DNA of 64,000 bases, taken from the NCBI GenBank assembly GCA_038258425.1, contig JBBSPV010000019.1, forward strand, positions 1-64,000, read 5' to 3'. The DNA is from DATLGB01 sp038258425. Its GTDB lineage: Bacteria; Actinomycetota; Thermoleophilia; Solirubrobacterales; Solirubrobacteraceae. Under the pieces are notes generated by a model, which saw only the letters and a list, made by a program, of their open reading frames with translations, was not told where the DNA came from and did no database searches. This document shows positions 1 through 8,556 of the stretch, piece after piece; within the stretch, counting starts at the first letter, position 1, and each line of letters begins with the position of its first letter. The position numbers and the translations under genes were made by a program.

Positions 1-1
1 C

Positions 2-454
2 ACGCCGTGGTGGACGCGCACCCCGCAGCCGGCCGCGCCGCTGACGCTCGCTCCCGGCCTGCAGCCGGCGGCGATCGACGAGCTGCGCGAGGGCGGCCTG
101 GGGGCGTGGGAGCAGGGCGAGCTGCGCGGGCGCGCGCCCGCGCGAGACCCGATCGCCGTGCGGCTGTGGACGGAGCAGCGCTGGGACGTGATCCCGGGCG
201 CCGAGACCAACGAGGCGTTCGCCGAGCGCGTCGCCCGCGGCTTCGAGCGGGTGCTCAGGCGCACGGGCCCCGACGCCACCGCGGTGCTGGTCGTCCACGG
301 CGGCGTGATCGCCGAGCTCTGCCGCCAGCTCACCGACAGCCGGCCGTTCGCGTTCCTCAACGCCGACAACGCGTCGATCACCCGCGTCGTCGTGCTGGCC
401 GACGGCCGGCGGCTGCTGCGCGGCTTCAACGACACCGCGCACCTCGGCGGCTGA
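2..454 (+). CDS. histidine phosphatase family protein, 3' part only
   Basis: The reading frame is open from the window edge to the stop at 452-454 (150 codons), so the 5' end lies outside. The visible part reads as the C-terminal half of the phosphoglycerate-mutase-like histidine phosphatase fold: a WDVIPG segment, an acidic NEAFAERV helix, then VLVVHGGVIAELCRQL, which holds the second conserved histidine of the family. The N-terminal RHG catalytic motif is not in the window. The gene is convergent with rph; their stop codons are 18 nt apart. The substrate cannot be told. Confidence 0.85.
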   Translation, partial: TPWWTRTPQPAAPLTLAPGLQPAAIDELREGGLGAWEQGELRGRAPARDPIAVRLWTEQRWDVIPGAETNEAFAERVARGFERVLRRTGPDATAVLVVHGGVIAELCRQLTDSRPFAFLNADNASITRVVVLADGRRLLRGFNDTAHLGG

Positions 455-472
455 GGGGCGCGAGCGCGGTCG

Positions 473-3133
473 TCAGGGCAGGAGCTCGACGTACCCGTCC
501 GTTCCATGCACGCGGATCCGCTGCCCATCCCGGATCCGCCGGGTGGCGTGCTCCACCCCGACGACGGCCGGCAGGCCGTACTCCCGTGCGATCACGGCGC
601 CGTGGGTCATCAGGCCCCCCACCTCCGTCACCAGGGCCGTGATCGCGACGAACAGGGGCGTCCAGCTTGGGTCGGTGTAGGCCGTGACCAGGATGTCGCC
701 CGCTTCGAGGTCGGCCTGCGCCATGTCGAGGATGACGCGGGCCCGCCCCTCGACGTTGCCGGCGGAGACCGGGAGGCCGACCAGGGCACCGGCCGGCACG
801 TCGTCGCGCCGGTACGCCCCCGCGATGCCCTCGCCCTCCGACGTGAGCACCCGGGGCGGTGTGAGCGCTTGGTAGGACCTGAACGCGTCCCTGCGCCGAC
901 AGATGAGCTGGTCGTCCACCCGGTTGGTGCGCACGACGTCGTGGAGCTCCTGGAACGTGAGGTAGAAGGAGTCTTCCTTGTCAGGCAGCACGCGGGCCTG
1001 CACGAGGCGCTCGGCCTCTTCCACCAAGGCCTGCCTGTACACGAGGTACCGGCTGACGATCCCGTACTTCGGATACTCGCGGTAGCCGATGAAGGTCCGG
1101 ACCCGGTCGATCATCCGCTTGGCCTCGTCGGCTTTCTGCTCTCCGTCCGGCAGGGCCCGCAGGCGTGACAGCACGTCCTGTGCCTTCTTCTCCGCCTCGT
1201 GCCGCCCGTGCTCGAAGCGCCGCTCGCCGGCGCCCGGCTCGAAGAGCTTGACGTTGTCGAGGATCACGGGCACGAGCGTGGTAGGGCGTTCGCTCCAGCG
1301 CGGCCTCGTGATGTCGATCTCGCCGACGCAGCGCATGCCGTAGCGGTCGAGGAAGGCCCCGATGGCGTCGCGCGCCTCGGTCCCGCCCGCGAGCTCGGCC
1401 AGCCCGTCCAGGAAGCCCTCGTCCTCGACACCCTGCAGGAACGCCACCACCTCCGGATGCGGGCGGATGAGGTCCGCGACGTGCAGCAGCGCCAGGCCCA
1501 TCTCCGACGTGACGTTGCCGGGAGCCGACAGCGTGAGCGTGTCGGCCGCGTTCTTCTCGCCCAGCCACTCCTGCAGCCTGTCGTTGAGCCACCATGTGGC
1601 CTCCATCCCGGCCATGATCACCTGCAGGCTCAGCGGATCGCTGAGGACTCGCCTGTGCTCCTCGAAGGCCTCCATCAGGAAGTCGAACCGCGCCGGTCCG
1701 GACGTCGCCCGGATGTCGCGCCGCAGCGCGGCGAGGGACGCCCGGCTGCGCTCGATGAGTTCGGCGACGATGGCCGGATCGGGCTCGATCGGGGCGGACG
1801 CGCCACCGGCCGGCGGCGCGCCGGGACCCGGGTCCGGCAGCGACGGGACGAAGTCGTCGCGGGCGAGGATGGTCTCCAGCGCGTCCCCGATGAGCGGATC
1901 GGACCTCCCCACCATCGCCAGGAGGCCGGCGCGGCTCGCCGGCGAGGCCAGGCGCCGGGTGACGTCGACGAACAGCCGCCCGCCGGCCTCGTGCATCGGC
2001 GCCATGGCCGTCAGCTGCCACACGAAGACCCCCAGGGGCTTCATGGCGTCGGTCATCATCTGCTGGTGACCGACGGAGACGTAGACGTGGTGCTCTCCGT
2101 CGCCGGTCGCGGGGATGGGGAACAGCGTGGTGATCGGCCGGCTCTGCACGATGTGGAAGCCATCGGCGACCAGGCACCATTCGATATCCTGCGGGCGCCC
2201 GAAGTGCGCTTCGATCCGCCGCCCCAGCTGCACGAGCCGCACGACCTGCGCAGCCGTCAGCGCCGGCTGCCGCTGCCGCGCCGGCTCGATCGCCACTTCC
2301 TGCGTCCCGCCCGCCGGTGCCGCGTGGGTGGCAAGCCGCTTGGTGGCGATCGCCTCGGCGACGACCTCGCCGTCACGCACCTTGAAGACGTCCGGGTTCA
2401 CCAGGCCGGAGACCAGGGCCTCGCCGAGGCCGAAGCCGGCCTCCACGGAGGCGACCTTGCGGTTGCCCGTGACGGGGTCGGCCGTGAAGAGGATGCCGGC
2501 CGCCTGCGGGACGAGCATCCGCTGCACGACCACGGCCATGTGGACCTTCCGGTGGTCGAAGCCGTTGCGCAGCCGGTAGGTCACGGCCCGCTCGGAGAAC
2601 AGCGAGGCCCAGCACCGGCCGACCTGCCGGAGGATCGCCGCCGGCCCCACGACATTGAGGTACGTGTCCTGCTGGCCCGCGAAGGAGGCCGTCGGCGAGT
2701 CCTCTGCCGTCGCACTCGATCGGACGGCGTACGCGGCTTGCTCGCCCAGACGGGCGAGCGCGCGGGTGATCGCCGCCGCCACGTCGTCGGGGATGGGGAG
2801 CCCTTCGAGGGTCCGGCGGATCTCCGCGCTGAGCGTGCGGATCGCCTCCCGGTCCTCCGCGTCCAGGCGCGACAGCCGATCGAGCCGATCGTCGATCGAT
2901 GGCGCCTGCTCCATGCTGCGCCGGAAGGCGTCCGTCGTCACGCAGAAGCCGGGCGGCACGCGGATGCCTTCGAGGCGCGAAAGCTCCCCCAGGTGCGCCC
3001 CCTTGCCACCGACGACCGCGACCTGCGTCTCGTCGATCCCTCGGAGATCCACCACGTGGCCGTCGGGCCGGGAGGTGACGATCCCCTGCGCACCGCCTCC
3101 TGCGACCACCGCCGCATGCTCCTGCGTGCCCAT
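473..3133 (-). CDS. rph: rifamycin phosphotransferase (Rph), PEP-synthase-like
   Basis: Rph inactivates rifamycins by transferring the beta-phosphate of ATP to the drug. The ATG at 3133 gives 886 aa, close to the family's usual ~865, and has an AGGGAG ribosome binding site just upstream; the open frame continues further but that stretch shows no family resemblance. The order is: PEP-synthase-type ATP-binding domain (GGKGAHLGELSRL near residue 40, YAVRSSATAEDSPTASFAGQ, DPVTGNRKVASVEAGFGLGEALVSG), a long central substrate-binding domain, and a C-terminal swivelling phosphohistidine domain with GGLMTHGAVIAREYGLPAVV, His about 844. The neighbours are not PEP-metabolism genes. The rifamycin-associated-element-like palindrome in the leader is the main reason for preferring Rph over PEP synthase. 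Confidence 0.9.
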   Translation of the reverse strand: MGTQEHAAVVAGGGAQGIVTSRPDGHVVDLRGIDETQVAVVGGKGAHLGELSRLEGIRVPPGFCVTTDAFRRSMEQAPSIDDRLDRLSRLDAEDREAIRTLSAEIRRTLEGLPIPDDVAAAITRALARLGEQAAYAVRSSATAEDSPTASFAGQQDTYLNVVGPAAILRQVGRCWASLFSERAVTYRLRNGFDHRKVHMAVVVQRMLVPQAAGILFTADPVTGNRKVASVEAGFGLGEALVSGLVNPDVFKVRDGEVVAEAIATKRLATHAAPAGGTQEVAIEPARQRQPALTAAQVVRLVQLGRRIEAHFGRPQDIEWCLVADGFHIVQSRPITTLFPIPATGDGEHHVYVSVGHQQMMTDAMKPLGVFVWQLTAMAPMHEAGGRLFVDVTRRLASPASRAGLLAMVGRSDPLIGDALETILARDDFVPSLPDPGPGAPPAGGASAPIEPDPAIVAELIERSRASLAALRRDIRATSGPARFDFLMEAFEEHRRVLSDPLSLQVIMAGMEATWWLNDRLQEWLGEKNAADTLTLSAPGNVTSEMGLALLHVADLIRPHPEVVAFLQGVEDEGFLDGLAELAGGTEARDAIGAFLDRYGMRCVGEIDITRPRWSERPTTLVPVILDNVKLFEPGAGERRFEHGRHEAEKKAQDVLSRLRALPDGEQKADEAKRMIDRVRTFIGYREYPKYGIVSRYLVYRQALVEEAERLVQARVLPDKEDSFYLTFQELHDVVRTNRVDDQLICRRRDAFRSYQALTPPRVLTSEGEGIAGAYRRDDVPAGALVGLPVSAGNVEGRARVILDMAQADLEAGDILVTAYTDPSWTPLFVAITALVTEVGGLMTHGAVIAREYGLPAVVGVEHATRRIRDGQRIRVHGTDGYVELLP

Positions 3134-3165
3134 CGCGTTGCTCCCTTCGTCGCTTGCGGCGAGCG

Positions 3166-3202
3166 AGTATCGAGCAAACCCGGGGGCTTGAAACAAGCCC
3201 CC
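3166..3202 (-). promoter_or_regulatory. rifamycin-associated-element-like palindrome and -10 box
   Basis: An inverted repeat with 9-bp arms GGGGGCTTG (3182-3190) and CAAGCCCCC (3194-3202) around AAA lies 49 nt upstream of the rph start. It closely matches the rifamycin-associated element (GGGGCTTG core and its complement) described upstream of rifamycin-inactivation genes in actinomycetes. On the minus strand TTGTTT in the palindrome and GATACT (3166-3171) could be -35 and -10 boxes, though the 19-nt spacing is long. Rifamycin-inducible expression of rph is inferred from this. Confidence 0.7.
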
Positions 3203-3459
3203 CCGGCCGCGATACTTTGGATGTGGCGGGGGGCGCAGGCGCCCCCGCAGCGCTCCGAGCGGCCGATCCGCCAGCCGCTCATCGCCGCCGGCAGGTGCTC
3301 GGCGATGACGCCAACGCCGGCGACGCCTCGTGCTGCGCTCCGTAGCCGACGCGACGCTCTCGGAGCTCGATGAGTGATTCCATGTCGAGAAGGACCGACC
3401 GGCTCCGCTCACCAGGTGAAGGGCCACGACCGGCGGCCCACGACACCAGGAGACCACCC

Positions 3460-3870
3460 ATGCCGAAGTACCTGCTCCTCAAGCACTACCGGGGCGGCCC
3501 GGAGCCGCACCATCCCTTTCCCCCGATGGACCAGTGGGCCCCCGAGGACGTGGAGGCGCACATGGCCTTCCTCAGGCACGTCAGGGAGCTGCTCGAGGAG
3601 AACGGCGAGTACGTAGATGGGCAGGCGCTCACGCCGGCGCGCACCTGGGTGCGCTACGGCGGCCCGGACGCCGCGCCGGTCACCACCGACGGCCCGCTGC
3701 CCGAGACCAGCGATCTCGTGGCGGGCTGGTACATGATCGACGTCGAGTCGCACGAGCGCGCGGTCGAGCTCGCGGCGTACGTCTCCTCCGAGCCCGGCCC
3801 GGGCGGGGAGTCGCTGTACGAGTGGATCGACGTCCGGGAGGTCATGTCCGAGGCGCCGTCGGAGGACTGA
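3460..3870 (+). CDS. YCII/DGPF-domain protein
   Basis: A 136-aa protein starting MPKYLLLKHYRGG. The ATG at 3460 is preceded by AGGAG (3447-3451) and gives the usual family length; a longer upstream extension is possible but unconserved in look. The fold is the ferredoxin-like YCII-related domain, with DGPLPETSDLVAGWYMIDV in the centre carrying the DGP signature of the DGPF family. It ends 1 nt before the sigma-factor gene. DGPF proteins are the characteristic partners of ECF42 sigma factors, which fits this pair. The biochemical role of the family is unsettled. Confidence 0.9.
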   Translation: MPKYLLLKHYRGGPEPHHPFPPMDQWAPEDVEAHMAFLRHVRELLEENGEYVDGQALTPARTWVRYGGPDAAPVTTDGPLPETSDLVAGWYMIDVESHERAVELAAYVSSEPGPGGESLYEWIDVREVMSEAPSED

Positions 3871-3871
3871 C

Positions 3872-5113
3872 GTGCGCGTGACCGAGGAGCCGGCGCGACG
3901 GCCGGACGAGGGCGCGCTGCGCGGGGTCGGGCGGGACCTCATCCCGCGGGTGCTCGCGAGCCTCGTCCGGCGGGGCGAGGACTTCGACGCCGCCGAGGAG
4001 GCGTTGCAGGAGGCGCTGCTGGAGGCGCTGCGGGTGTGGCCCGAGCATCCGCCGCGCGACCCGCGCGCGTGGCTGGCGACGGTGGCGACCCGGCGGCTCG
4101 TCGACGCCCGCCGCAGCGACGTCGCCCGTCACCGCCGCGAGGAGCAGACGTACGCGGAGCCGCGGCCCGCCGCCACGGAGGAGGGCGACGACACGCTCTT
4201 GATGCTCTTCTGCTGCTGCCACCCGGAGCTCGCGCCCGCCTCCCAGGTGGCGCTGACCCTGCGCGCGGTCGGCGGCCTCACCACCCGGGAGATCGCCGAC
4301 GCCTTCTACGTGCCGGAGGCGACGATGGCGCAGCGGATCAGCCGGGCCAAGCGCGCCTTGCACGGGTGCCGCCTGGACCAGCCCGGCGACGTCGCCGTCG
4401 TGCTGCGCGTGCTCTACCTCGTCTACACGGCCGGCCATACCGGCCCGCCCGCCCGGCTGGACCTGGCCGGCGAGGCGATCCGGCTCGCCCGCCAACTCAC
4501 CCTCGTCACCGAGGAGCCGGAGGCGCGCGGGCTGCTCGCGCTGATGCTCCTCAACCACGCGCGCCTGCCGGCGCGCGTCGACGCCGAGGGCGGGATCGTC
4601 ACGCTCGACCAGCAGGACCGCGGCCGCTGGGACACCCGCGAGATCGCGGAGGGCGTGCGCGTCCTCCAGTCGGCGCTGGTCGCGCAGAGCGAGGAGCGGC
4701 CCCCCGGCCGGTATCAGATCGAGGCCGCGATCGCCGCCCTGCACGACGACGCGACGAGCGCGGCGGCGACCGACTGGCCGCAGATCCTCGCCTGGTACGA
4801 CGACCTCGTCGCCCTGACCGACGACCCGGTGCGCGAGGACCCCGCCGCGGTGCTCGGTCGCGCGGTCGCGGTCGGCCACGTCGCCGGCGCCGCCGCTGGG
4901 CTGCGCGAGGTGGATCGGTTGTGCGAGGTGATCGGCGAGCGGCACCGCTGGCACGCCGTCCGCGGCCACCTGCACGAGCTGGGCGGCGACCTGCCCGCCG
5001 CCGCCACGGCCTACGCCGAGGCTGCCCGCCGGGCCACGAACGTCGCCGAGCGCGACCACCTCGTCCGCCGGGCCGCCCGCACGCGGGCCGCCGAGTTGGC
5101 GTCGAGCGCATGA
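3872..5113 (+). CDS. ECF42-type RNA polymerase sigma factor with C-terminal TPR-like extension
   Basis: 413 aa from a GTG start 1 nt after the YCII gene. Residues about 20-90 are sigma region 2 (DFDAAEEALQEALLEAL, WPEHPPRDPRAWLATVATRR). Residues about 115-170 are region 4 with the DNA-binding helix pair (LTTREIADAFYVPEATMAQR). The remaining ~240 residues form the helical, TPR-like extension typical of ECF42, ending AEAARRATNVAERDHLVRRA. No anti-sigma factor gene is adjacent, as is usual for this group, where the extension is thought to control activity. The likely target is the adjacent YCII gene, by analogy with the family. Confidence 0.92.
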   Translation: MRVTEEPARRPDEGALRGVGRDLIPRVLASLVRRGEDFDAAEEALQEALLEALRVWPEHPPRDPRAWLATVATRRLVDARRSDVARHRREEQTYAEPRPAATEEGDDTLLMLFCCCHPELAPASQVALTLRAVGGLTTREIADAFYVPEATMAQRISRAKRALHGCRLDQPGDVAVVLRVLYLVYTAGHTGPPARLDLAGEAIRLARQLTLVTEEPEARGLLALMLLNHARLPARVDAEGGIVTLDQQDRGRWDTREIAEGVRVLQSALVAQSEERPPGRYQIEAAIAALHDDATSAAATDWPQILAWYDDLVALTDDPVREDPAAVLGRAVAVGHVAGAAAGLREVDRLCEVIGERHRWHAVRGHLHELGGDLPAAATAYAEAARRATNVAERDHLVRRAARTRAAELASSA

Positions 5114-5288
5114 CGATCGGCCGCATGGAGCACGTGCCGTCGACGACATCGACGCCGTCGTCGTCGGCCTGCGAGCCCGCGGCACGGAGCTCGCCGGCGA
5201 GGTGGAGCGCTATGAGGACAGCTACCGGCTGTGCCACCTCCGCGGCCCGGAGGGGATCATCGTCGAGCTGGCGGAGCGGATCGGCTGA
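5110..5288 (+). pseudogene. remnant of a VOC (glyoxalase-like) gene
   Basis: From 5136 to 5285 an unbroken frame encodes 50 residues (AVDDIDAVVVGLRARGTELA ... GPEGIIVELAERIG) that match the C-terminal half of small glyoxalase-fold proteins, including the usual DSYRL and GPEGIIVELAE segments. No start codon serves this frame. A short ATG frame at 5110 (MTIGRMEHV), overlapping the sigma-factor stop, appears to be the preceding few residues in another frame, so a small deletion near 5135 is inferred. The N-terminal half of the protein is missing. Confidence 0.75.
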
Positions 5289-5324
5289 GGGTCCGGCGCG
5301 CCGGCGCTGAGCAGCCGGTGGCCG

Positions 5325-5999
5325 TCAGATCGCCACGGTCACGGGGAACGTCGCGACCCAGATCAGCGTGCCGACGAAAAGCAGGTAGCCCAGGCCGACG
5401 ATCGAGGCGCGGGCCCGCAGGCTGTCGAGCTTCGTACTGATCCCGGCGAAGAAGAGGGCGGAGGCGAAGAGCACGACCGCCAGCACGTAGTTGTCCGAGC
5501 GCTGGTTGTCGATCTTCGCCTGCGTCGTCGCCGCGTCCGCGGTGCGCAGGAGGGCGGCCGCGCGGTCCTGCGCGCCGAGCTTGTACTGCGGCATGGCGAA
5601 GGGGCTGAGCGGGGCGGTCGGGTTCTTCAGCGGGCGGGTGGCGATCCAGGCCCGTACCGCGGGCTTGAACTCCGGGCGGAAGCGCCTGAAGTAGAAGTCC
5701 GCCAGGAACTTGTCCTTGCCCGCATAGGCGTCCGCCCAGGCGACGAACGTCGTCACGTCGATCTGGGTCTGCTGCCCGGCCCGGTTCGACAGTCCCGTCG
5801 CCGTGACGCGGGCACCGTTCGCCTTGCTGAAGTTGACCGTCTGCACGCCGCTCCAGCGCGCCGACTGATACGAGCTCCAGGCCGTGGCGACCGTGGCGAT
5901 CGCGAGCAGGATCGTCACGAGCAGCTCGAGTCGCCGCCCGTGGCGCGCCGTGGTGTCGCCCGGTGCGGCGTCGTCGGTGGTCGTGTCGTCGGTCATCAC
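5325..5999 (-). CDS. hypothetical membrane protein with three hydrophobic segments
   Basis: 224 aa, starting at GTG 5999 or the adjacent ATG 5996. There is one hydrophobic helix near residues 25-44 (LELLVTILLAIATVATAWSS), a long soluble, mostly helical region rich in Arg, Lys and Phe, and two closing helices near 170-187 and 200-221. The arrangement (N-terminal anchor followed by SYQSARW, soluble coiled middle, C-terminal hairpin) recalls uncharacterised bacterial membrane proteins of the DUF4337 kind, but I do not recognise the family firmly. It stands alone on its strand, 154 nt from the next lipoprotein gene. Confidence 0.75.
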   Translation of the reverse strand: MMTDDTTTDDAAPGDTTARHGRRLELLVTILLAIATVATAWSSYQSARWSGVQTVNFSKANGARVTATGLSNRAGQQTQIDVTTFVAWADAYAGKDKFLADFYFRRFRPEFKPAVRAWIATRPLKNPTAPLSPFAMPQYKLGAQDRAAALLRTADAATTQAKIDNQRSDNYVLAVVLFASALFFAGISTKLDSLRARASIVGLGYLLFVGTLIWVATFPVTVAI

Positions 6000-6153
6000 G
6001 CGCAGGGCGGTTCGGCGCTGCGATCCTACGGGGTCGCCCGGGCTGTGGCCCGCGCCGGCGCGACGCGATCAGTCTGCCTCGGCGGTCACGCTCGATGTCG
6101 GGCGTCCGCGCCACGCGCCGGGGGCCGCTCACCCGAGGTGGACGGCGCCCGCG

Positions 6154-6762
6154 CTACTGCGCGTCCGGTGGCGTCTCGACGACCTTGCCGTCGGCGTCGA
6201 CGCGGGCGCCGGGCGGGGCGTCGCCGATCGTCACCCTGAAGCTCCCGCGCGCTCGGTCACCGGTCGTCGTCGACCGGCCCGTCAGCGAGGGGGAGACGCG
6301 GTAGCCGACGGTGTAGGTGCCCGGCTTGACGGCGGTCAGCGACCACATGAAGGCGCGCGTGCTGCCGGCCGGCAGGCGGCCGAGCGCCCAGGTGTTCGTC
6401 GCCGCCGTGTCGCCGCCGCGGGGCGGGCGGTCGACGATCCAGATCGGCCGGGAGGGGTCCGCGGCCGCCGGATCGGAGATGTCGGCGGCGAAGGCCTGCG
6501 GCGCGCCGCCGGCCTTGCCGGGTGTCGTCTCTATCGTCACCGCGACGTTGGGCACGGCCGCGGAGTCGACGTTGCGCACGACGATGCGCAGCCGCTCCGA
6601 GTCGGCCACGGTCTGGCGCTTGGCGAAGGACGCCTCCACGACCTCGAGCTCGTAGCCGCGCCCCGACTCGCCGGCGTCCTGGCGGTCGCCGCCGCAGGCC
6701 GTGAGGCCGCCGGCGCACGCCGTCGCCGCCAGCAGGCCCGCCCACGTCCGCGTCCCCCGCAT
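6154..6762 (-). CDS. putative lipoprotein with a beta-sandwich-like domain
   Basis: 202 aa. The N-terminus is a lipoprotein signal peptide with lipobox LTAC (Cys about 23), so the product should be tethered on the outer face of the cytoplasmic membrane. The rest alternates short hydrophobic strands (LRIVVRNVDSAAVPNVAVTI, STRAFMWSLTAVKPGTYTVG) in the manner of an Ig-like or DUF11-type domain, with a charged tail. It is transcribed away from the Mce operon, with 169 nt between the two starts. The function is unknown. Confidence 0.75.
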   Translation of the reverse strand: MRGTRTWAGLLAATACAGGLTACGGDRQDAGESGRGYELEVVEASFAKRQTVADSERLRIVVRNVDSAAVPNVAVTIETTPGKAGGAPQAFAADISDPAAADPSRPIWIVDRPPRGGDTAATNTWALGRLPAGSTRAFMWSLTAVKPGTYTVGYRVSPSLTGRSTTTGDRARGSFRVTIGDAPPGARVDADGKVVETPPDAQ

Positions 6763-6808
6763 CTGCGCGGAGTTCTACCAGCCGCGGAGGGCGTGGGTGC
6801 CAGGCTCG

Positions 6809-6880
6809 GGTTGCGCGCAGGTTGCGCCGGCGGTTGCCGGTGGCGCCAGGAGGCCGGAACACCTATCTTTCGCCACCGGC
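6809..6880 (+). promoter_or_regulatory. promoter region of the Mce operon with phased repeats and an inverted repeat
   Basis: Three direct repeats GGTTGC start at 6809, 6820 and 6832, so they are spaced 11-12 bp apart on one DNA face. A perfect 10-bp inverted repeat, GCCGGTGGCG (6836-6845) and CGCCACCGGC (6871-6880), flanks a -10-like TATCTT (6864-6869). This is the only sizeable non-coding stretch before the operon. Binding by a regulator (FadR- or TetR-like Mce regulators are known) is inferred. Confidence 0.5.
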
Positions 6881-6931
6881 GCGCCCGGAGGGACCGGGGG
6901 CGCCTGGCCCGCAGCAGGGAGAGAGCGCCAC

Positions 6932-7741
6932 ATGGCAGTCCGCGGCATCGCCGATCGAGCCTTCCTACCGACGAAGAGCCTCCTCGAAGAGGTCGGCGAC
7001 ATGATGATCCTCACCGGGAAGACGATCGTCTCCGCCGTGCGCCCGCCCTACCCCTACGGTGGCGAGTTCGTCGGGCAGTTCCTCTTTGCGCTGAAGCTCT
7101 GCTGGTTCCCGCTCGTGGTGTCCACCGTCGCCTTCGGCTACGGCGCCCCTGGCCTGCAGGCGGCGAACTTCCTCGTCCTCTTCGGCGCCCTGGACCGCCT
7201 CGGCGGCTTCTTCGTGCTCGCCTCCATCCGGGAGTTCGCGCCCTTCGTGACCGCCATCGTGCTCGCCGGCGTGGCCGGCACGGCCATCACCGCCGACCTC
7301 GGCGCGCGCAAGATCCGCGAGGAGCTCGACGCGCTGCAGGTGCTCGGGGTCGACCCGGTCAAGAACCTCGTCGTCCCGCGCTTCCTCGCCCTGATGCTCG
7401 TCACGGGCCTGTTCAACATCTACGCGCTGCTGTTCGGCATCTTCGGCGGCATCCTCGCCACCCTCGTCAACGGCGCGCCGCTGGGCCCCTTCTGGGCCAC
7501 GTTCTTCACCAACGCCTCGATCACGGACCTGTGGGGCTCCGTCCTGAAGACGACGATGTTCGGGGCGATCATCGCCATCGTCTGCTGCTACAAGGGGATG
7601 ACCGCGTCCGGTGGGGCCGAGGGTGTGGGGCGCGCCGTCAACCAGGCGGTGGTGATCGCGATCATGGGCGTGTTCGCGTTCAACTACGTGTTCACCCAGA
7701 CGCTGCTGGCCACCCACCCCGAGATCACGGTGATCAAGTAG
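6932..7741 (+). CDS. YrbE/MlaE-family permease A of the Mce system
   Basis: 269 aa. The ATG at 6932 has AGGGAGAGA upstream; the frame is open before it but unconserved. This is an integral membrane permease of the MlaE/YrbE family, the channel part of an ABC-driven lipid importer. About five membrane segments can be seen, and the conserved cytoplasmic coupling helix reads ARKIREELDALQVLGVDPVK, the E-x-DAL-x-x-x-G pattern of the family. It heads a run of at least nine Mce-system genes and is followed after 11 nt by a second permease, as in mycobacterial yrbEA/yrbEB pairs. Confidence 0.95.
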   Translation: MAVRGIADRAFLPTKSLLEEVGDMMILTGKTIVSAVRPPYPYGGEFVGQFLFALKLCWFPLVVSTVAFGYGAPGLQAANFLVLFGALDRLGGFFVLASIREFAPFVTAIVLAGVAGTAITADLGARKIREELDALQVLGVDPVKNLVVPRFLALMLVTGLFNIYALLFGIFGGILATLVNGAPLGPFWATFFTNASITDLWGSVLKTTMFGAIIAIVCCYKGMTASGGAEGVGRAVNQAVVIAIMGVFAFNYVFTQTLLATHPEITVIK

Positions 7742-7752
7742 GTGGCTGACTG

Positions 7753-8547
7753 ATGGACTGGCTCGCCGTCCCCCGGGACTGGATCGCCTCCATGGGCGAG
7801 ATCGTGAAGTTCTGCGCCCGCATCGTCGGCGAGGTGTGGGGCCTGCGGGTGCTGAAGTTCTTCGGCGAGGCGCTGCGCCAGGCCGGGGTGCTGATCGTCT
7901 CCTCGACGATCGTGATCTGGGGCCTGATCTTCATCATCGGCCTGCAGTGCGGGATCGAGGGCGCGTACTTCAACCGCTCCGTCGGCTCGCCGAGCTACGC
8001 GGGCGTGTTCGCCGCCTGGTGCGACCTGCGCGAGCTCGTGCCCTATGCGTTCGGCTACATGATGGCCGCCAAGGTCGGCACGGGCATCGTCGCCGAGCTC
8101 GGCTCCATGCGCATCTCGGATGAGATCGACGCGCTCGAGGTCATGGGCATCTCCTCGATCACGTTCCTGTGCGCGACCCGCCTGCTCGCCGCCTGGCTCG
8201 TGCTGCCGGTGCTCTACATCGCGGGCATCGGCGCCGGCTTCTTCGCCTCCTACCTCGCGGTGGTGCAGCAGATCGGGGAGGTGTCCTCGGGCGGCTACTT
8301 CCTCATCTTCTGGATGTTCCAGAACCCACCCGACCTGCTCTACAGCCTGATCAAGGCGATGGCGATGGCCACCATCATCGTGCTGGTCGGCTGCTACTAC
8401 GGCTACAACGCCGGCGGCGGCCCGGTCGGGGTGGGGACGGCGACCGCGAAGTCGATGGTGCTCAACATCGTCATGGTCCACCTGGTGGGCATGCTGGGCA
8501 CGCAGGTGTTCTGGGGCGCGAACCCACGCGCGCCGATCGGGGGCTGA
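7753..8547 (+). CDS. YrbE/MlaE-family permease B of the Mce system
   Basis: 264 aa from ATG 7753. It is the second MlaE-family permease; the coupling motif is SMRISDEIDALEVMGISSIT. The N-terminal half carries an amphipathic helix (WIASMGEIVKFCARIVGEVW) and the remainder about five membrane segments. The two permeases presumably form a heterodimer under the ATPase encoded next. It is followed by 9 nt and then the ATPase gene. Confidence 0.95.
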   Translation: MDWLAVPRDWIASMGEIVKFCARIVGEVWGLRVLKFFGEALRQAGVLIVSSTIVIWGLIFIIGLQCGIEGAYFNRSVGSPSYAGVFAAWCDLRELVPYAFGYMMAAKVGTGIVAELGSMRISDEIDALEVMGISSITFLCATRLLAAWLVLPVLYIAGIGAGFFASYLAVVQQIGEVSSGGYFLIFWMFQNPPDLLYSLIKAMAMATIIVLVGCYYGYNAGGGPVGVGTATAKSMVLNIVMVHLVGMLGTQVFWGANPRAPIGG

Positions 8548-8556
8548 GGAGGCCGG

